Assembly (NCBI RefSeq): GCF_022759505.1
Contig: NZ_CP094289.1
Coordinates: forward strand, 1,550,001-1,614,000
Direction of reading: 5' to 3'
DNA length: 64,000 bases
Origin: Georgenia sp. TF02-10
Lineage (GTDB): Bacteria > Actinomycetota > Actinomycetes > Actinomycetales > Actinomycetaceae
A model generated the notes under the pieces. It was given only the letters and a program-made list of their open reading frames with translations. It searched no databases and was not told the origin of the DNA. This document shows, one piece after another, positions 18,354 through 28,590 of this stretch (position 1 is its first letter; every line of letters starts with the position of its first letter). The translations under genes were made by a program, and so were the position numbers.

Positions 18354-19780
18354 TCACCATGCCCCTGGCCGAGGTCGCCGCCGTCACCGGCGGGCACCTG
18401 GCCGGCCCCGACGCGGGCGCCGTCGTCGACGGCGACGTCGTCGCCGACTCCCGGGCCGCCGGGCCGGGCAGCCTGTTCGCCGCCTTCGCCGGCGCCCGCG
18501 CCGACGGGCACGACCACGTCCCCGCCGCGCTGGCCGCCGGGGCCGCCGGCGCCCTGGTCAGCGCACCGGGGGCGGTCCTGGCCGCCGGCGCCGAGCCGGG
18601 CCGGCTCGTCGTCGTCCCGGACGTCGCCGCCGCCCTCGGCGCCCTGGCCCGGCACGTCCTGGCCGCGCTGCGCGCCGCCCGGCCCACCGACCCGCCGCGG
18701 GTGGTCGCGGTGACCGGCTCGGTCGGCAAGACCACCACCAAGGACCTGCTCGCCCGCCTGCTCGCCCCGCTCGGCCCGCTGATCGCCCCGCCCGGGTCCT
18801 TCAACAACGAGATCGGGCTGCCGCTCACCGTGCTCCGGGCCGACCATGCCACCACCACCCTGGTGCTGGAGATGGGCGCCGACCACGTCGGCAACCTGGC
18901 CTACCTGACCTCGGTCGCCCCGCCCGACGTCGCCGTCGTCCTGGTCGTCGGGCGGGCGCACCTGGGGGAGTTCGGCGGCATCGAGAACGTCGCCCGGGCC
19001 AAGGGCGAGCTGGTGAGCGGGCTGCTGCCCGGCGGGACCGCCGTGCTCAACGCCGACGACCCGCGGGTGGCCGTGATGGGAGCGCTCGCCCCCGCCCGGG
19101 TGGTCACCTTCGGCCGCGGCGAGCGCCCGGCCGACGTGCGCGCCACCGGGGTCCGGCTGGACGACGCCGGGCACCCCACCTTCACCCTGACCGCCCCGGC
19201 CGGCAGCGCCGAGGTCACCCTCGCCCTGGTCGGGGAGCACCACGTCACCAACGCCCTGGCCGCCGCCGCGGCGGCGCTCGACCTCGGCGTCCGGCTGCCC
19301 GCGGTGGCCGCCGCCCTCGCCGGCGCCGGCCCGGCCAGCCCGCACCGGATGGCGGTGACCGACCGGGACGACGGCGTGCGGGTGGTGGACGACGCCTACA
19401 ACGCCAACCCCGACTCCGTGCGCGCCGCGCTGGCCGCGCTGACCACCCTCGGCGCCGGGCGGCGGCGGGTCGCCGTGCTCGGCGAGATGCTCGAGCTCGG
19501 CGACGCCGCGGACGCCGAGCACCGGGCCGCCGGTGCCGCGGCGGCCCGGGCCGCCGACGTCGTCCTCGCCGTCGCCGCCGCCCCGCTGGCCGCCGGCGCC
19601 CGCGCGGCCGCCGCGCACGGCACCGAGGTGCGCGAGGCCGGCGACGTCGACGACGCCGCCGACCAGCTGGCCGGGCTCCTGCGGGCCGGGGACGTCGTCC
19701 TGGTCAAGGGCTCCAACGGCACCGGCCTGTGGCGGCTCGCCGACCGGCTCACCGCCCCCCGGCCGGCGGTGCCCCGGTGA
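18350..19780 (+). CDS. murF: UDP-MurNAc-tripeptide:D-alanyl-D-alanine ligase MurF
   Basis: A 476-residue Mur ligase that adds D-Ala-D-Ala to complete the UDP-MurNAc-pentapeptide. The N-terminal substrate domain contains [19 protein letters not shown]. The ATP loop is [33 protein letters not shown] is a strong MurF signature, followed by [15 protein letters not shown], and [17 protein letters not shown] and VLGEMLELG in the C-terminal domain. ATG 18350 overlaps the murE stop by 4 bp. The stop overlaps the mraY start in the same way. Confidence 0.96.
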   Translation: MITMPLAEVAAVTGGHLAGPDAGAVVDGDVVADSRAAGPGSLFAAFAGARADGHDHVPAALAAGAAGALVSAPGAVLAAGAEPGRLVVVPDVAAALGALARHVLAALRAARPTDPPRVVAVTGSVGKTTTKDLLARLLAPLGPLIAPPGSFNNEIGLPLTVLRADHATTTLVLEMGADHVGNLAYLTSVAPPDVAVVLVVGRAHLGEFGGIENVARAKGELVSGLLPGGTAVLNADDPRVAVMGALAPARVVTFGRGERPADVRATGVRLDDAGHPTFTLTAPAGSAEVTLALVGEHHVTNALAAAAAALDLGVRLPAVAAALAGAGPASPHRMAVTDRDDGVRVVDDAYNANPDSVRAALAALTTLGAGRRRVAVLGEMLELGDAADAEHRAAGAAAARAADVVLAVAAAPLAAGARAAAAHGTEVREAGDVDDAADQLAGLLRAGDVVLVKGSNGTGLWRLADRLTAPRPAVPR

Positions 19781-20862
19781 TCGCCGTCCTCATCTCCGCC
19801 GCGGTGGCCCTGGTGCTGGCGATGGCCGGCACCCCGCTGCTCATCAAGGTCCTCGTCGCCAAGAACTACGGCCAGTTCATCCGCCAGGACGGCCCGACCG
19901 CGCACTACACCAAGCGCGGCACGCCCACCATGGGCGGGGTCATCATCATCGCCGCCACGGTGGCCGGCTACGCCGTCGCGAACCTGGCCACCGGCCGGCT
20001 GCCGAAGGCCTCCGGCCTGCTGCTGCTCTTCCTCATGGTCGGGCTCGGCGTGATCGGCTTCCTCGACGACTACATCAAGATCTCCCGCCAGCGCTCCCTC
20101 GGCCTGGACCCCAAGGGCAAGATCGTCGGGCAGGCGGCGGTCGGGATCACCTTCGCGGTGCTGGCCCTGCAGTTCCCCAACGAGAACTTCCGCACCCCGG
20201 CCTCCACCCAGGTCTCGGTCATCCGGGATACCCCGCTGGACCTGGCCTGGCTAGGCGCCGGGGTGGGCCTGGTGCTGTTCGTGGTCTGGGCGAACTTCCT
20301 CATCACCGCCTGGTCCAACGCCGTCAACCTCACCGACGGGCTGGACGGGCTGGCCAGCGGCGCCTCGATCTTCGTCTTCGGGGCCTACGCCACCATCACC
20401 AGCTGGCAGCTGAACCAGTCCTGCCAGTTCCTCTCAGCCCCGGGCCCGGGCTGCTACGAGGTCCGCGACCCCCGCGACCTGGCCATCATCAGCGCCGCCA
20501 TCGTCGGCGCCTGCCTGGGGTTCCTGTGGTGGAACACCTCCCCGGCCCAGATCTTCATGGGGGACACCGGCTCCCTCGCCCTCGGCGGGGCGCTGGCCGG
20601 GCTGTCGATCCTCACCCGCACCGAGGTCCTCGCCGCGGTCCTCGGCGGGCTGTTCGTCATCATCGTGCTCTCCGACGTCATCCAGATCGGGTTCTTCAAG
20701 GCCACCGGCCGCCGGGTCTTCCGGATGGCCCCGCTGCACCACCACTTCGAGCTCAAGGGCTGGGGCGAGGTGACCATCGTCGTGCGGTTCTGGATCATCG
20801 GCGCGCTGTTCGCAGCCGCCGGGCTGGGCCTGTTCTACGCCGAGTGGGTGGCCAGCCAGTGA
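19777..20862 (+). CDS. mraY: Phospho-MurNAc-pentapeptide translocase MraY
   Basis: A 361-residue polytopic membrane enzyme that moves phospho-MurNAc-pentapeptide to undecaprenyl phosphate (lipid I synthesis). About ten transmembrane helices are seen. Signatures are [28 protein letters not shown] (catalytic Asp pair and Lys), [15 protein letters not shown] (magnesium and nucleotide site), [14 protein letters not shown], and the cytoplasmic [14 protein letters not shown] histidine motif. The GTG start overlaps murF. It is uninterrupted, unlike the next two genes. Confidence 0.97.
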   Translation: MIAVLISAAVALVLAMAGTPLLIKVLVAKNYGQFIRQDGPTAHYTKRGTPTMGGVIIIAATVAGYAVANLATGRLPKASGLLLLFLMVGLGVIGFLDDYIKISRQRSLGLDPKGKIVGQAAVGITFAVLALQFPNENFRTPASTQVSVIRDTPLDLAWLGAGVGLVLFVVWANFLITAWSNAVNLTDGLDGLASGASIFVFGAYATITSWQLNQSCQFLSAPGPGCYEVRDPRDLAIISAAIVGACLGFLWWNTSPAQIFMGDTGSLALGGALAGLSILTRTEVLAAVLGGLFVIIVLSDVIQIGFFKATGRRVFRMAPLHHHFELKGWGEVTIVVRFWIIGALFAAAGLGLFYAEWVASQ

Positions 20863-22465
20863 CCGCCGACCCCGCCGGCACGCCGCCCACCGGTCCGGCC
20901 GGCCCCGCCGACGGCGCCCGGCCCGCCGACGGCGCCCGGCCTGCCGACGGCGCCCGGCCTGCCGACCCCGCCGACGGCGCCCCGCCCACCGACCTGGCCG
21001 GCGCCCGGGTCGCCGTCGTCGGCCTGGGCGCCTCCGGCCGGGCCGCGCTGGCCGCCTGGCCCCCACCGGCGCCCGCCTGCACGGCTACGACGCCGCCGCG
21101 GACGCCGTCGACGCCGCCCGGGACAGCGCCGAGGTGCCGGCCGGGGCCGCGCTGCGCGCCGTGGCCGACCCCGCCGCGCTGGCCGAGCAGGTGCTGGCCG
21201 ACCGGCCCGACGTGCTCGTCGTCTCCCCGGGGCTGCCCGCCGTCGGCCCGCTGCACCGCCGCGCCGCCGCCGCCGGGCTGCCGGTGTGGAGCGAGGTCGA
21301 GCTCGCCTGGCGGCTGCAGGCCCCCCGGCCGGGCGGCGGCCGGGCCCCCTGGCTCACCCTCACCGGCACCAACGGCAAGACGACGACGGTCGGCATGCTC
21401 GCCGCCATCCTCACCGCGGCGGGGGAGCGGGCCGAGGCGGTCGGCAACGTCGGCACCCCGATCGTCACCGTCGCCACCCGCCGCGGCCCCGACGCCCCGG
21501 ACGTGCTGGCGGTGGAGCTGTCCAGCTTCCAGCTGCACGCCACCGAGACCGTCAGCCCGCAGGCGGCGGCGTGCCTGAACGTCGCCCCCGACCACCTGGA
21601 CTGGCACGGCTCCTACGAGGCGTACTGGCGGGCCAAGGCCAAGGTCTACGAGCGCGCCGCGGTGGCCTGCGTGTACAACGCCGCCGACCCCCTCACCCGG
21701 ACCATGGTCGAGGAGGCCGAGGTCCGCCCGGGCGCCCGGGCGGTCGGGTTCACCCTGGGCGTGCCGGCCGTCGGGGAGGTCGGGGTGGTGGAGGACTACC
21801 TCGTCGACCGCGCCTTCACCCCGGACAGGTACACCCACGCCGCCGAGCTCGGCACGCTGGCCGACCTCGCCCACCTCGCCCCCGCCGGCGGGCAGGTACC
21901 CGGCCACGTGGTGGCCGACGCGCTCGCCGCGGCCGCGCTGGCCCGGGCGCACGGGGTGCCCCCGGCGGCCGTGCGGGACGGGCTGCGGGCCTACCGCGGG
22001 GGGCACCACCGGATCGAGCGGGTGGCCGTGGTGGACCAGGTGGCCTACGTGGACGACTCCAAGGCCACCAACGCCCACGCCGCCGCCGCCGCCCTGGCCG
22101 GGCAGCGGCCCGGCTCGGTGGTCTGGGTCGCCGGCGGGCTGGCCAAGGGGGCGACCTTCGACGACCTCGTCATCGCCCGCGCGGACCGGCTCCGCGCGGT
22201 GGTGCTCATCGGCACCGACCGGGAGCCGCTCCGGGGGGCGCTGGCGCGACACGCCCCGCAGGTGCCCGTGATCGAGGTCGTCCCCGGCGAGGATGGGGAC
22301 GTGATGCCCCGTGCCGTCGCCGAGGCCGCCCGGCTCGCCCGGGCGGGCGACACCGTGCTGCTGGCGCCGGCCTGCGCGTCGATGGACCAGTTCACCAGCT
22401 ACGCCGAGCGGGGGGCGGAGTTCGCGCGCGCGGTCCGCGCGCTGGCGGGGAGGAGCGGGCAGTGA
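20859..22465 (+). CDS. murD: UDP-MurNAc-L-alanine:D-glutamate ligase MurD, frameshifted as read
   Basis: Adds D-Glu to UDP-MurNAc-L-Ala. Translation from the GTG that overlaps mraY gives a 30-residue Ala/Asp/Gly/Pro linker built of 18-bp repeats, then [21 protein letters not shown], the normal N-terminal Rossmann motif. After about 21051 the frame goes wrong. Sequence homologous to MurD continues in another frame as [17 protein letters not shown], then [53 protein letters not shown] and [16 protein letters not shown]. The total length needs one extra base to be in frame. A C missing near GCCGCCTGGCCCCCACC would explain it. MurD is essential, so a sequencing or assembly error is more likely than a dead gene. 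Restored length is about 535 residues. Confidence 0.9.
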
Positions 22466-24026
22466 CGATGACCGACGGCGCCCGCCGCGCCGACCGGGCC
22501 CGGCGGCCGGCTCCCGCCCGGGGGCAGGCGCGCGGCCGGCGGCAGGCGCGCGGCCGGCCGCCCCGGCCGCCGGCCCGGCCACGACCGCCCGCGGCGCCGG
22601 GCGGGCCACGACCGCCCGCGGCGCCGGGCGGGCCACGGCTGCCCGGACCGGGCGGGCCACGGCTGCCCCGGCCACCGCCCGGGCCACGTCCGCGCCCGCC
22701 GGCCGGCGCACGGCCGCCGCCCCGGACGGGGCCGCCGCCCCGGCCCGTGCCGCACGCACCCGGACCACCGCCGGCCGGCTTGGCCGCGGCGGCACGGCCA
22801 CCCGCGCGCCGCGCCGCACCGGCCGCCGTCGTCCGGGCGACGGCGGCGCACCAGAGATCGCGGCGCTCAGCTACTACCTGGTGGCCGGCGCCGCGCTGCT
22901 GCTGCTCACCATCGGCGTCGTCATGGTGCTCTCGGCCTCCACCATCGACTCCATCCGCGCCAACGACGGCAACCCCTACGCCGAGTTCCTCGGCCAGGCG
23001 AAGTTCGTCCTGCTCGGGCTGCCGCTCGCGGTGGTCGCCTCCCGGGTGCCGGTGGCCTGGTACAAACGGCTGGCCTGGCCGGCGTTCGGCGCCGGGCTGG
23101 CCCTGCAGCTGCTCATCTTCTCCCCCCTCGCGCTGGGCAAGAACGGCAACGTCAACTGGATCTACCTGCCCGGGCTGGGCCAGTCCGTCCAGCCCTCGGA
23201 GTTCCTCAAGCTGGGCCTGGCGTTGTGGCTCGGGCTCGTCCTGGCGCGCAAGGGCCCGCTGCTCGGCGACTGGCGCCACGCCCTCGTCCCGGTCGGCGGC
23301 GCCGGCCTGGCCGTGCTGCTCGTCCTCGCCGGGCACGACATGGGCACCGTGCTCATCATCCTGGCCCTGTCGGTCGGGGCCTTCTTCGTCGCCGGCCTGC
23401 CGCTGCGCTGGTTCGCCGCCGGTGGGGTGCTGGGCGTCGCGGCCGCGGCCTTCCTGGTGATCGGCTCGCAGAGCCGCAGCGCCCGGGTGCTGTCCTTCCT
23501 CGGCGCCGCCGAGGACGACCCCACCGGGGTCGGCTTCCAGACCCGGCACGGCCTGTGGGGCCTGGGCACGGGCGGCGTCTCCGGGGTGGGCCTGGGCGCC
23601 TCCCGGGAGAAGTGGTCCTACCTGCCCGAGGCCCAGAACGACTTCATCTTCGCGATCATCGGCGAGGAGCTCGGCCTGGTCGGCACCCTGGTGGTGCTCG
23701 CCCTGTTCGCCGTGCTCGCCGTCGGCATGTTCCGCATCGTCCGGCGCCACCGGGACCCGTTCGTCCAGATCACCACCGCCGCGATCGCCACCTGGATCCT
23801 CGCCCAGGCGCTGGTGAACATCGGCGTCGTGATCGGGGTGCTGCCGGTCATCGGCGTGCCCCTGCCGCTGGTCTCGGCCGGCGGGTCGGCGATGATCTCC
23901 ACCCTGGTGGCCATCGGGGTGCTGCTCGCCTTCGCCCGCGCCGAGCCCGGCGCCGCGCAGGCGCTGGCCACCCGCACCGGTGTGGTCCGCCGCTCCCTGG
24001 CCGTGCTGGGCCGGCGCCGTGGCTGA
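22462..24026 (+). CDS. ftsW: Septal glycosyltransferase FtsW (SEDS), probable frameshift near the start
   Basis: FtsW polymerises septal glycan strands from lipid II together with FtsI. The body from about 22850 is typical: [20 protein letters not shown] (helix 1), [58 protein letters not shown] and [16 protein letters not shown], with ten membrane helices. The only start codons near the murD end, GTG 22462 and ATG 22468 with GGAGGAG upstream, are in a different frame from this body, and the body frame has no start codon before helix 1. Adding one G to the run at 22520-22524 joins them into a plausible 521-residue protein with an Ala/Arg/Thr-rich cytoplasmic N-terminus. The N-terminus is full of 18- and 27-bp repeats. 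Confidence 0.88.
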
Positions 24027-25413
24027 GCGGCCGTCCGGCCCCGCGCCGGGCGCCGCCCGCACCGGCCCCGCAGCGGTTGCCGCCCGCACCGGCCCTGCAG
24101 CGGGTGCCGCCCGCACCGGCCCTGCAGCGGGTGCCGACGGCGGCCGGCCGCTGCGGGTGCTGCTCGCCGGCGGCGGCACCGCCGGGCACGTCAACCCGCT
24201 GCTGGCCACCGCCGCCGCCCTCGCCGCCCGGCCCGGCGGCGCCGAGCTCACCGCCCTGGGCACCGCCGACGGGCTGGAGCACACCCTCGTACCGGCCGCC
24301 GGCTACCCGCTGCGGACCGTGCCGCGCGTCCCGCTGCCGCGCCGACCCACCCCGGACCTGCTCCGGCTGCCCGGCCGGCTGCGCACCGCCGTCCGCGCCG
24401 CCGAGGCGGCCCTGGCCGAGACCGGCGCGACGGTCGTCGTCGGCTTCGGCGGCTACGTCGCCACCCCCGCCTACCTCGCCGCCCGCCGCCGCGGCGTGCC
24501 GGTGGTGATCCACGAGCAGAACGCCCGCCCCGGCCTGGCCAACCGGCTCGGCGCCCGGTGGGCGGCCGCCGTCGCCGTCACCTTCCCCGGCACGCCGCTG
24601 CGCGCCGCCCGCGGCCGCACCGAGGTGACCGGGCTGCCGCTGCGCCCGGCCGTCGCCGCGCTCGCCGCCGCGCGGGCCGGCGCAGCCGGAGCCGCCCCGC
24701 CCTCCGCCGTCCCGACCGACGACGACGCATCCGCCGCGGCCGCGGCCGCCACGGCCGCCGTCGTCCCGCCCGCTACCGACGACGCCGCCACCGACCCCGC
24801 CGCCGACCTCCGCGCCCGCGCCGCCCGCGAGCTCGGCCTGGACCCCGGCCGGCCCACCCTCGTCGTCACCGGTGGGTCCCTCGGCGCCCAGCGGCTCAAC
24901 ACGGCGGTCCCGCCCGCCGCCGGTGACCTCCTCGCCGCCGGCGCGCAGGTGCTCCACCTGACCGGCCGGGGCAAGGACGGGCCGGTCCGCGCCGCGCTCG
25001 CCGGGGTGCCCGGCGCCGCCGAGCGCTACCACGTGCGGGACTACCTCGGCCGGATGGAGCTCGCCTACGCCGTCGCCGACCTGGTCCTGTGCCGGGCCGG
25101 GGCGGGCACCGTCAGCGAGCTCGCCGCCCTCGGCCTGCCCGCGGTGTACGTCCCGCTGCCGGTGGGCAACGGCGAGCAGCGCCGCAACGCCGCCGACGTC
25201 GTCCGCGCCGGCGGGGGCCTGCTGGTCGACGACGCCGCGCTGGACCCGGCCTGGGTCCGCGGGCACGTCGTGCCGCTGCTGGCCGACCCGGCCCGCCTCG
25301 CCGCCATGGGCGCCGCCGCGGCCGGCGCCGGCCCGCGCGACGGCGCCGCCCGGCTGGCCGCGCTGGTCGCCGACGTCGCGCACGCCGCCGCGCACGGGGG
25401 CGGGCGTGGCTGA
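24019..25413 (+). CDS. murG: UDP-GlcNAc:lipid I N-acetylglucosaminyltransferase MurG
   Basis: A GT28 glycosyltransferase that makes lipid II at the inner face of the membrane. Motifs are [21 protein letters not shown] (first glycine loop), [45 protein letters not shown] and [27 protein letters not shown]. At 464 residues it is about 90 longer than usual. Some of this is a 27-bp triple repeat (ARTGPAAGA) at the N-terminus, and the rest a roughly 50-residue Ala/Asp-rich insertion at about 214-262 between the two Rossmann domains. The GTG start overlaps the ftsW end by 8 bp. Confidence 0.95.
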   Translation: MAERPSGPAPGAARTGPAAVAARTGPAAGAARTGPAAGADGGRPLRVLLAGGGTAGHVNPLLATAAALAARPGGAELTALGTADGLEHTLVPAAGYPLRTVPRVPLPRRPTPDLLRLPGRLRTAVRAAEAALAETGATVVVGFGGYVATPAYLAARRRGVPVVIHEQNARPGLANRLGARWAAAVAVTFPGTPLRAARGRTEVTGLPLRPAVAALAAARAGAAGAAPPSAVPTDDDASAAAAAATAAVVPPATDDAATDPAADLRARAARELGLDPGRPTLVVTGGSLGAQRLNTAVPPAAGDLLAAGAQVLHLTGRGKDGPVRAALAGVPGAAERYHVRDYLGRMELAYAVADLVLCRAGAGTVSELAALGLPAVYVPLPVGNGEQRRNAADVVRAGGGLLVDDAALDPAWVRGHVVPLLADPARLAAMGAAAAGAGPRDGAARLAALVADVAHAAAHGGGRG

Positions 25414-26779
25414 GCGGTACCACCTGATCGGGGTGGGCGGGGCCGGCATGTCCGCGCTCGCCGAGCTCCTCCGCGCCCGCGGCCACGACGTCTCCGGCTC
25501 CGACCAGCGCGACTCCGCCGCGCTGGCCCGGCTCCGGGACCTGGGGGTGCGGGTCTACCTCGGCCACGACCCCGCGCAGGTGCCCGCCACCGGCTCGGTG
25601 GTCGTCTCCACCGCGGTGCGCCCGGACAACCCCGAACTGGTCCGCGCCCACGAGCTCGGCCGGCCGGTGCTGCACCGGTCGGTGGCCCTGGCCCGCGCGG
25701 CCGCCGGGCAGGACTTCGTGGCCGTCGCCGGCGCCCACGGCAAGACCACCACCTCGGCGATGCTCGCCGTCGCGCTGCGCGCGGCCGGGCAGGACCCGTC
25801 CTACGCCATCGGCGGCACGGTCCTGGCCCTGGGCACCGGGGCCCACCTGGGCACCGGCCGGGCCTTCGTGGCCGAGGCCGACGAGTCCGACGGTTCCTTC
25901 CTCGCCTACCGCCCCCGGGTCGCGGTGGTCACCAACGTCGAGCCGGACCACCTGGACCACTACGGCTCCGCGGCCGCGCTCGCCCGTGCCTTCGAGGACT
26001 TCGCCGGCCGGGTGGTGCCCGGCGGGCTGCTCGTGGCCGGCGCGGACGACCCCGGCGCGCTGGCCCTGGCCCGGCACGCGGCCGCCGCCGGCACCCGGGT
26101 GCGCACCTACGGCACCGGACCGGCCCCGGCCGACCTGCCCCACCTGGCCGTCCGCGACGTCGTCCTCACCGGCGCCGGCGCCACCGCCCGCCTGGGCCCG
26201 GACGGCGTGCCGCTGGCGCTGCGGGTCGGCGGGGAGCACATGGTCCGCAACGCGGCCGCCGCCTGGTGTGCCGGGGTCGAGCTCGGCGTCGCCCCGGCGG
26301 CGATGGCGACGGCGCTGGGCAGCTTCACCGGCACCGGCCGGCGGTTCGAGACCCGCGGCACGGCCGCCGGGGTGCGGGTGGTGGACGACTACGCCCACCA
26401 CCCGACCGAGATCGCCGCCACGCTGGCCGCCGCGCGGCTGGTCGCCGGGCCCGGGCGGGTGCTGGTGCTGTTCCAGCCGCACCTGTACTCCCGGACCCAG
26501 GCCTTCGCCGCCGAGTTCGCCGCCGCGCTGAGCGCCGCCGACGCCGCGGTGGTCACCGACGTCTACGCCGCCCGCGAGGACCCGGTGCCCGGGGTGGACG
26601 GCTCCCTCGTCACCGCCGCGATGGAGCCCGGCCGGGGCCGGTACGTGGCCGACAAGGTGGCCGCCGCCCGGGCCGTGGCCGACGACGCCCGGCCCGGTGA
26701 CCTGGTGCTCACCGTCGGCGCCGGCGACGTCACCGAGCTCGGCGCCGTGATCCTGGACCGGCTCCGGGAGCGGGCATGA
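25406..26779 (+). CDS. murC: UDP-MurNAc:L-alanine ligase MurC
   Basis: A 457-residue Mur ligase that adds L-Ala to UDP-MurNAc, the first step of stem-peptide synthesis. Motifs include [18 protein letters not shown] (UDP-binding Rossmann loop), [18 protein letters not shown] (ATP loop), [43 protein letters not shown] and [11 protein letters not shown]. The GTG start overlaps murG by 8 bp and the stop overlaps ftsQ by 4 bp. Length and motifs are normal. Confidence 0.97.
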   Translation: MAERYHLIGVGGAGMSALAELLRARGHDVSGSDQRDSAALARLRDLGVRVYLGHDPAQVPATGSVVVSTAVRPDNPELVRAHELGRPVLHRSVALARAAAGQDFVAVAGAHGKTTTSAMLAVALRAAGQDPSYAIGGTVLALGTGAHLGTGRAFVAEADESDGSFLAYRPRVAVVTNVEPDHLDHYGSAAALARAFEDFAGRVVPGGLLVAGADDPGALALARHAAAAGTRVRTYGTGPAPADLPHLAVRDVVLTGAGATARLGPDGVPLALRVGGEHMVRNAAAAWCAGVELGVAPAAMATALGSFTGTGRRFETRGTAAGVRVVDDYAHHPTEIAATLAAARLVAGPGRVLVLFQPHLYSRTQAFAAEFAAALSAADAAVVTDVYAAREDPVPGVDGSLVTAAMEPGRGRYVADKVAAARAVADDARPGDLVLTVGAGDVTELGAVILDRLRERA

Positions 26780-27969
26780 GGCCGCCGGTCACCCCGCGCC
26801 GGCCCCGCCGCGGCGCTGCCGAGCCTGCCCGGCCGGGCGTGGGCGGGACCGGCGGGACCGGGGACCCGGCGCGCGGTGGTGCCGGCCGGGCGCGGTCGCA
26901 CGCCGAGAGGTCCGGCGCCGAGACGTCCGGGGCCACCGCCGCCGACCGCGGGGGCAGGCGCGGGGCCACGCCCCGCTCGGCGACCGCCGGCACGGCTCCG
27001 ACCGACCGCCGCGCCCCCGCTGGCGGCGGCGCCGCCCCGGCGAGCCGCGCCGCTAGCGCCAGCGGCGGCGCCAGCAAGGTCCGTGGCCGCGGCGCCTCGG
27101 CGGCGCCGGCGCGAGCCAGCACCGACGTCGTCCCGGTGCACCGCCCGGCGGCGCCGCTCGCCGCACCCCGCACCCCCACCGCGGGCGAGGTCCCGGTGGT
27201 CAGCACCGGGCTCGCCGCCCGGGCGGCCGAGCGCGAGGCCGCAGCCCGGCACCTTCGGCGCCGCCGGATCCTCCTCGCCCTCGCCGGCCTCGCCGCCGTC
27301 GCGGCGCTGGCCTGGGTGCTGCTGCTGTCCCCGCTGCTCGCCGTCCGCCCCGACCAGGTCGAGGTGACCGGCGCGGCGGGGCCGGTCGACCCGGCCGACG
27401 TGCACGCCGTCGCCGAGCCGGCCGTCGGGGTCCCCCTGCTGCGGGTGGACACCGGCGCGCTCGCCGACCAGGTGGCGAGCATCACCGGGGTGAAGGAGGC
27501 CCGGGTGGCCCGGTCCTGGCCGAACGGGCTCACGGTCGCCGTCGTCTCCCGGATACCCGTGGCAGCCGTCCAGTCCGACGGCGGGTGGGTGCTCGTCGAC
27601 GGCGACGGCGTCCAGGTCGCCGAGTCCGCCGAGCAGCCGGCCGACCTGCCGGTGGTGTCCGTGCCGCTGACCTCCAGCGAGGAGACCGCGCCGGCCGTCA
27701 CCGCGGTGCTCAAGGTCCTCGACGTCCTGCCGGCCGAGCTGCTCGCCGACGTCGCCGAGGCAGGCGCGACGTCCGCCGACCAGGTTGTGCTGACCCTCCA
27801 GGACGGCGCAACGGTGCGGTGGGGGAGCGCGGAGGAGGGGGAGTTCAAGGCCGCCGTGCTCCAGGTGCTCCGGCAGGAGCCGGCCAAGGTCTACGACGTC
27901 TCCATCCCGCGCAGCCCGACGACGTCGCAAGGGACGAGCGGTGTGCCCAATGCCTCCGCTGGGAACTGA
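26776..27969 (+). CDS. ftsQ: Cell-division protein FtsQ
   Basis: A 397-residue bitopic divisome protein. The first 165 or so residues form a long basic, Ala/Gly/Arg-rich cytoplasmic region. A transmembrane helix (ILLALAGLAAVAALAWVLLL) is followed by the POTRA domain starting LLAVRPDQVEVTGAAGPVDP and continuing VPLLRVDTGALADQVASI. The FtsQ core region has KEARVARSWPNGLTVAVVSR and RIPVAAVQSDGGWVLVDGDG. It links FtsL/FtsB to the septal synthases. The cytoplasmic part is longer than usual and probably disordered. There is no ftsA next to it, as in other actinobacteria. The decayed toxin gene on the other strand abuts its stop. Confidence 0.95.
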   Translation: MRPPVTPRRPRRGAAEPARPGVGGTGGTGDPARGGAGRARSHAERSGAETSGATAADRGGRRGATPRSATAGTAPTDRRAPAGGGAAPASRAASASGGASKVRGRGASAAPARASTDVVPVHRPAAPLAAPRTPTAGEVPVVSTGLAARAAEREAAARHLRRRRILLALAGLAAVAALAWVLLLSPLLAVRPDQVEVTGAAGPVDPADVHAVAEPAVGVPLLRVDTGALADQVASITGVKEARVARSWPNGLTVAVVSRIPVAAVQSDGGWVLVDGDGVQVAESAEQPADLPVVSVPLTSSEETAPAVTAVLKVLDVLPAELLADVAEAGATSADQVVLTLQDGATVRWGSAEEGEFKAAVLQVLRQEPAKVYDVSIPRSPTTSQGTSGVPNASAGN

Positions 27970-28047
27970 TGCGGGCTGCGCACGTGGGCCAGGCGGGAGC
28001 TTCGTCACCTGCCCCGCGGCGGTAGCGAGCTCGACGCGGTACGTCAG
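27970..28047 (-). pseudogene. Remnant of a RelE/ParE-type toxin gene
   Basis: Directly after the antitoxin frame on the minus strand, a frame reads TYRVELATAAGQVTKLPPGPRAQ, which resembles the first helices of RelE-type toxins (compare family starts of the MTYRVELxxxAxRxLxKLP kind). The start position reads CTGACG where an ATGA overlap with the antitoxin stop would be expected. The similarity ends where the sequence meets the ftsQ stop, so only about 25 codons remain. This is inferred by eye from a short match; the alternative is chance similarity in non-coding DNA. Confidence 0.45.
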
Positions 28048-28307
28048 GACGCTACGTCGCGCAGCACCTCGTCGAGAATGACCCGTTCGCCGTCGGCTGC
28101 CGCCTTCGCCTCACGCTAGGCGGCCACGTCCCGGCGCATCTCGAACTCTTCGAGGGCTTCGACGTCGCCGACGCTCACGACCACCGCGACCAGCTTGCCG
28201 TTACGAGTCACGCCGATGCGCTCGCCCGCGTACATGGTGCGCCCCAGCACGTCCGAGAGCCGGTCGCGTAACTCCCGAGTCGTAACCGTGCTCGTCACCG
28301 TGTCCAC
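28044..28307 (-). pseudogene. Phd/YefM-like antitoxin with in-frame amber codon
   Basis: From GTG 28307, seven bases after TACGGT on the minus strand, the frame reads VDTVTSTVTTRELRDRLSDV, then AGERIGVTRNGKLVAVVVS. This is the N-terminal DNA-binding part of a Phd/YefM antitoxin. A TAG at 28116-28118 ends it at 63 residues. The same frame continues past the TAG as REAKAAADGERVILDEVLRD and stops at TGA 28044-28046. This extension looks like a normal antitoxin C-terminus, so the amber codon is probably a degenerative mutation. The truncated protein might still bind DNA. It lies inside the ftsQ-ftsZ gap. Confidence 0.65.
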
Positions 28308-28500
28308 GAGGGAAACCGTAGGCCGTCGGGCGACCGTGGTACACCCATGCGCCACGGTCTGCTGCTCGTGCTGACGGTGGAGGCAGCCGGACGCCGGGCC
28401 TCGTGGTCGGTGGCCCGCCTCGGCCGGGCTCGCCCGGTCGCCGCCGACACGACGCGCGCGACACACCGGCGGCGGTCGTTGCCCCGGGGTGGGCTGCCCA

Positions 28501-28590
28501 CCTAGCGTCACGGGTGGCAGGAAATGACATAAGTCTAGCCCTCAAGTAGAGACTTAGGGTTGGGCCCGCAGGACGACGAGAGGGACCGAC
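28501..28590 (+). promoter_or_regulatory. ftsZ upstream region with inverted repeat
   Basis: This short, relatively AT-rich stretch precedes ftsZ. It holds a perfect 7-bp inverted repeat, TAAGTCT (28530-28536) and AGACTTA (28550-28556), and a TAGGGTTG-type run. Such sequences close to ftsZ are typical of its main vegetative promoter, so ftsZ is probably transcribed separately from the long cluster as well. I cannot fix the -10 element with confidence. Confidence 0.45.

Noticed and set aside
27970-28590. ftsA gene
   Set aside because: No actin-like ATPase sequence is present; actinobacteria lack ftsA here and use SepF.
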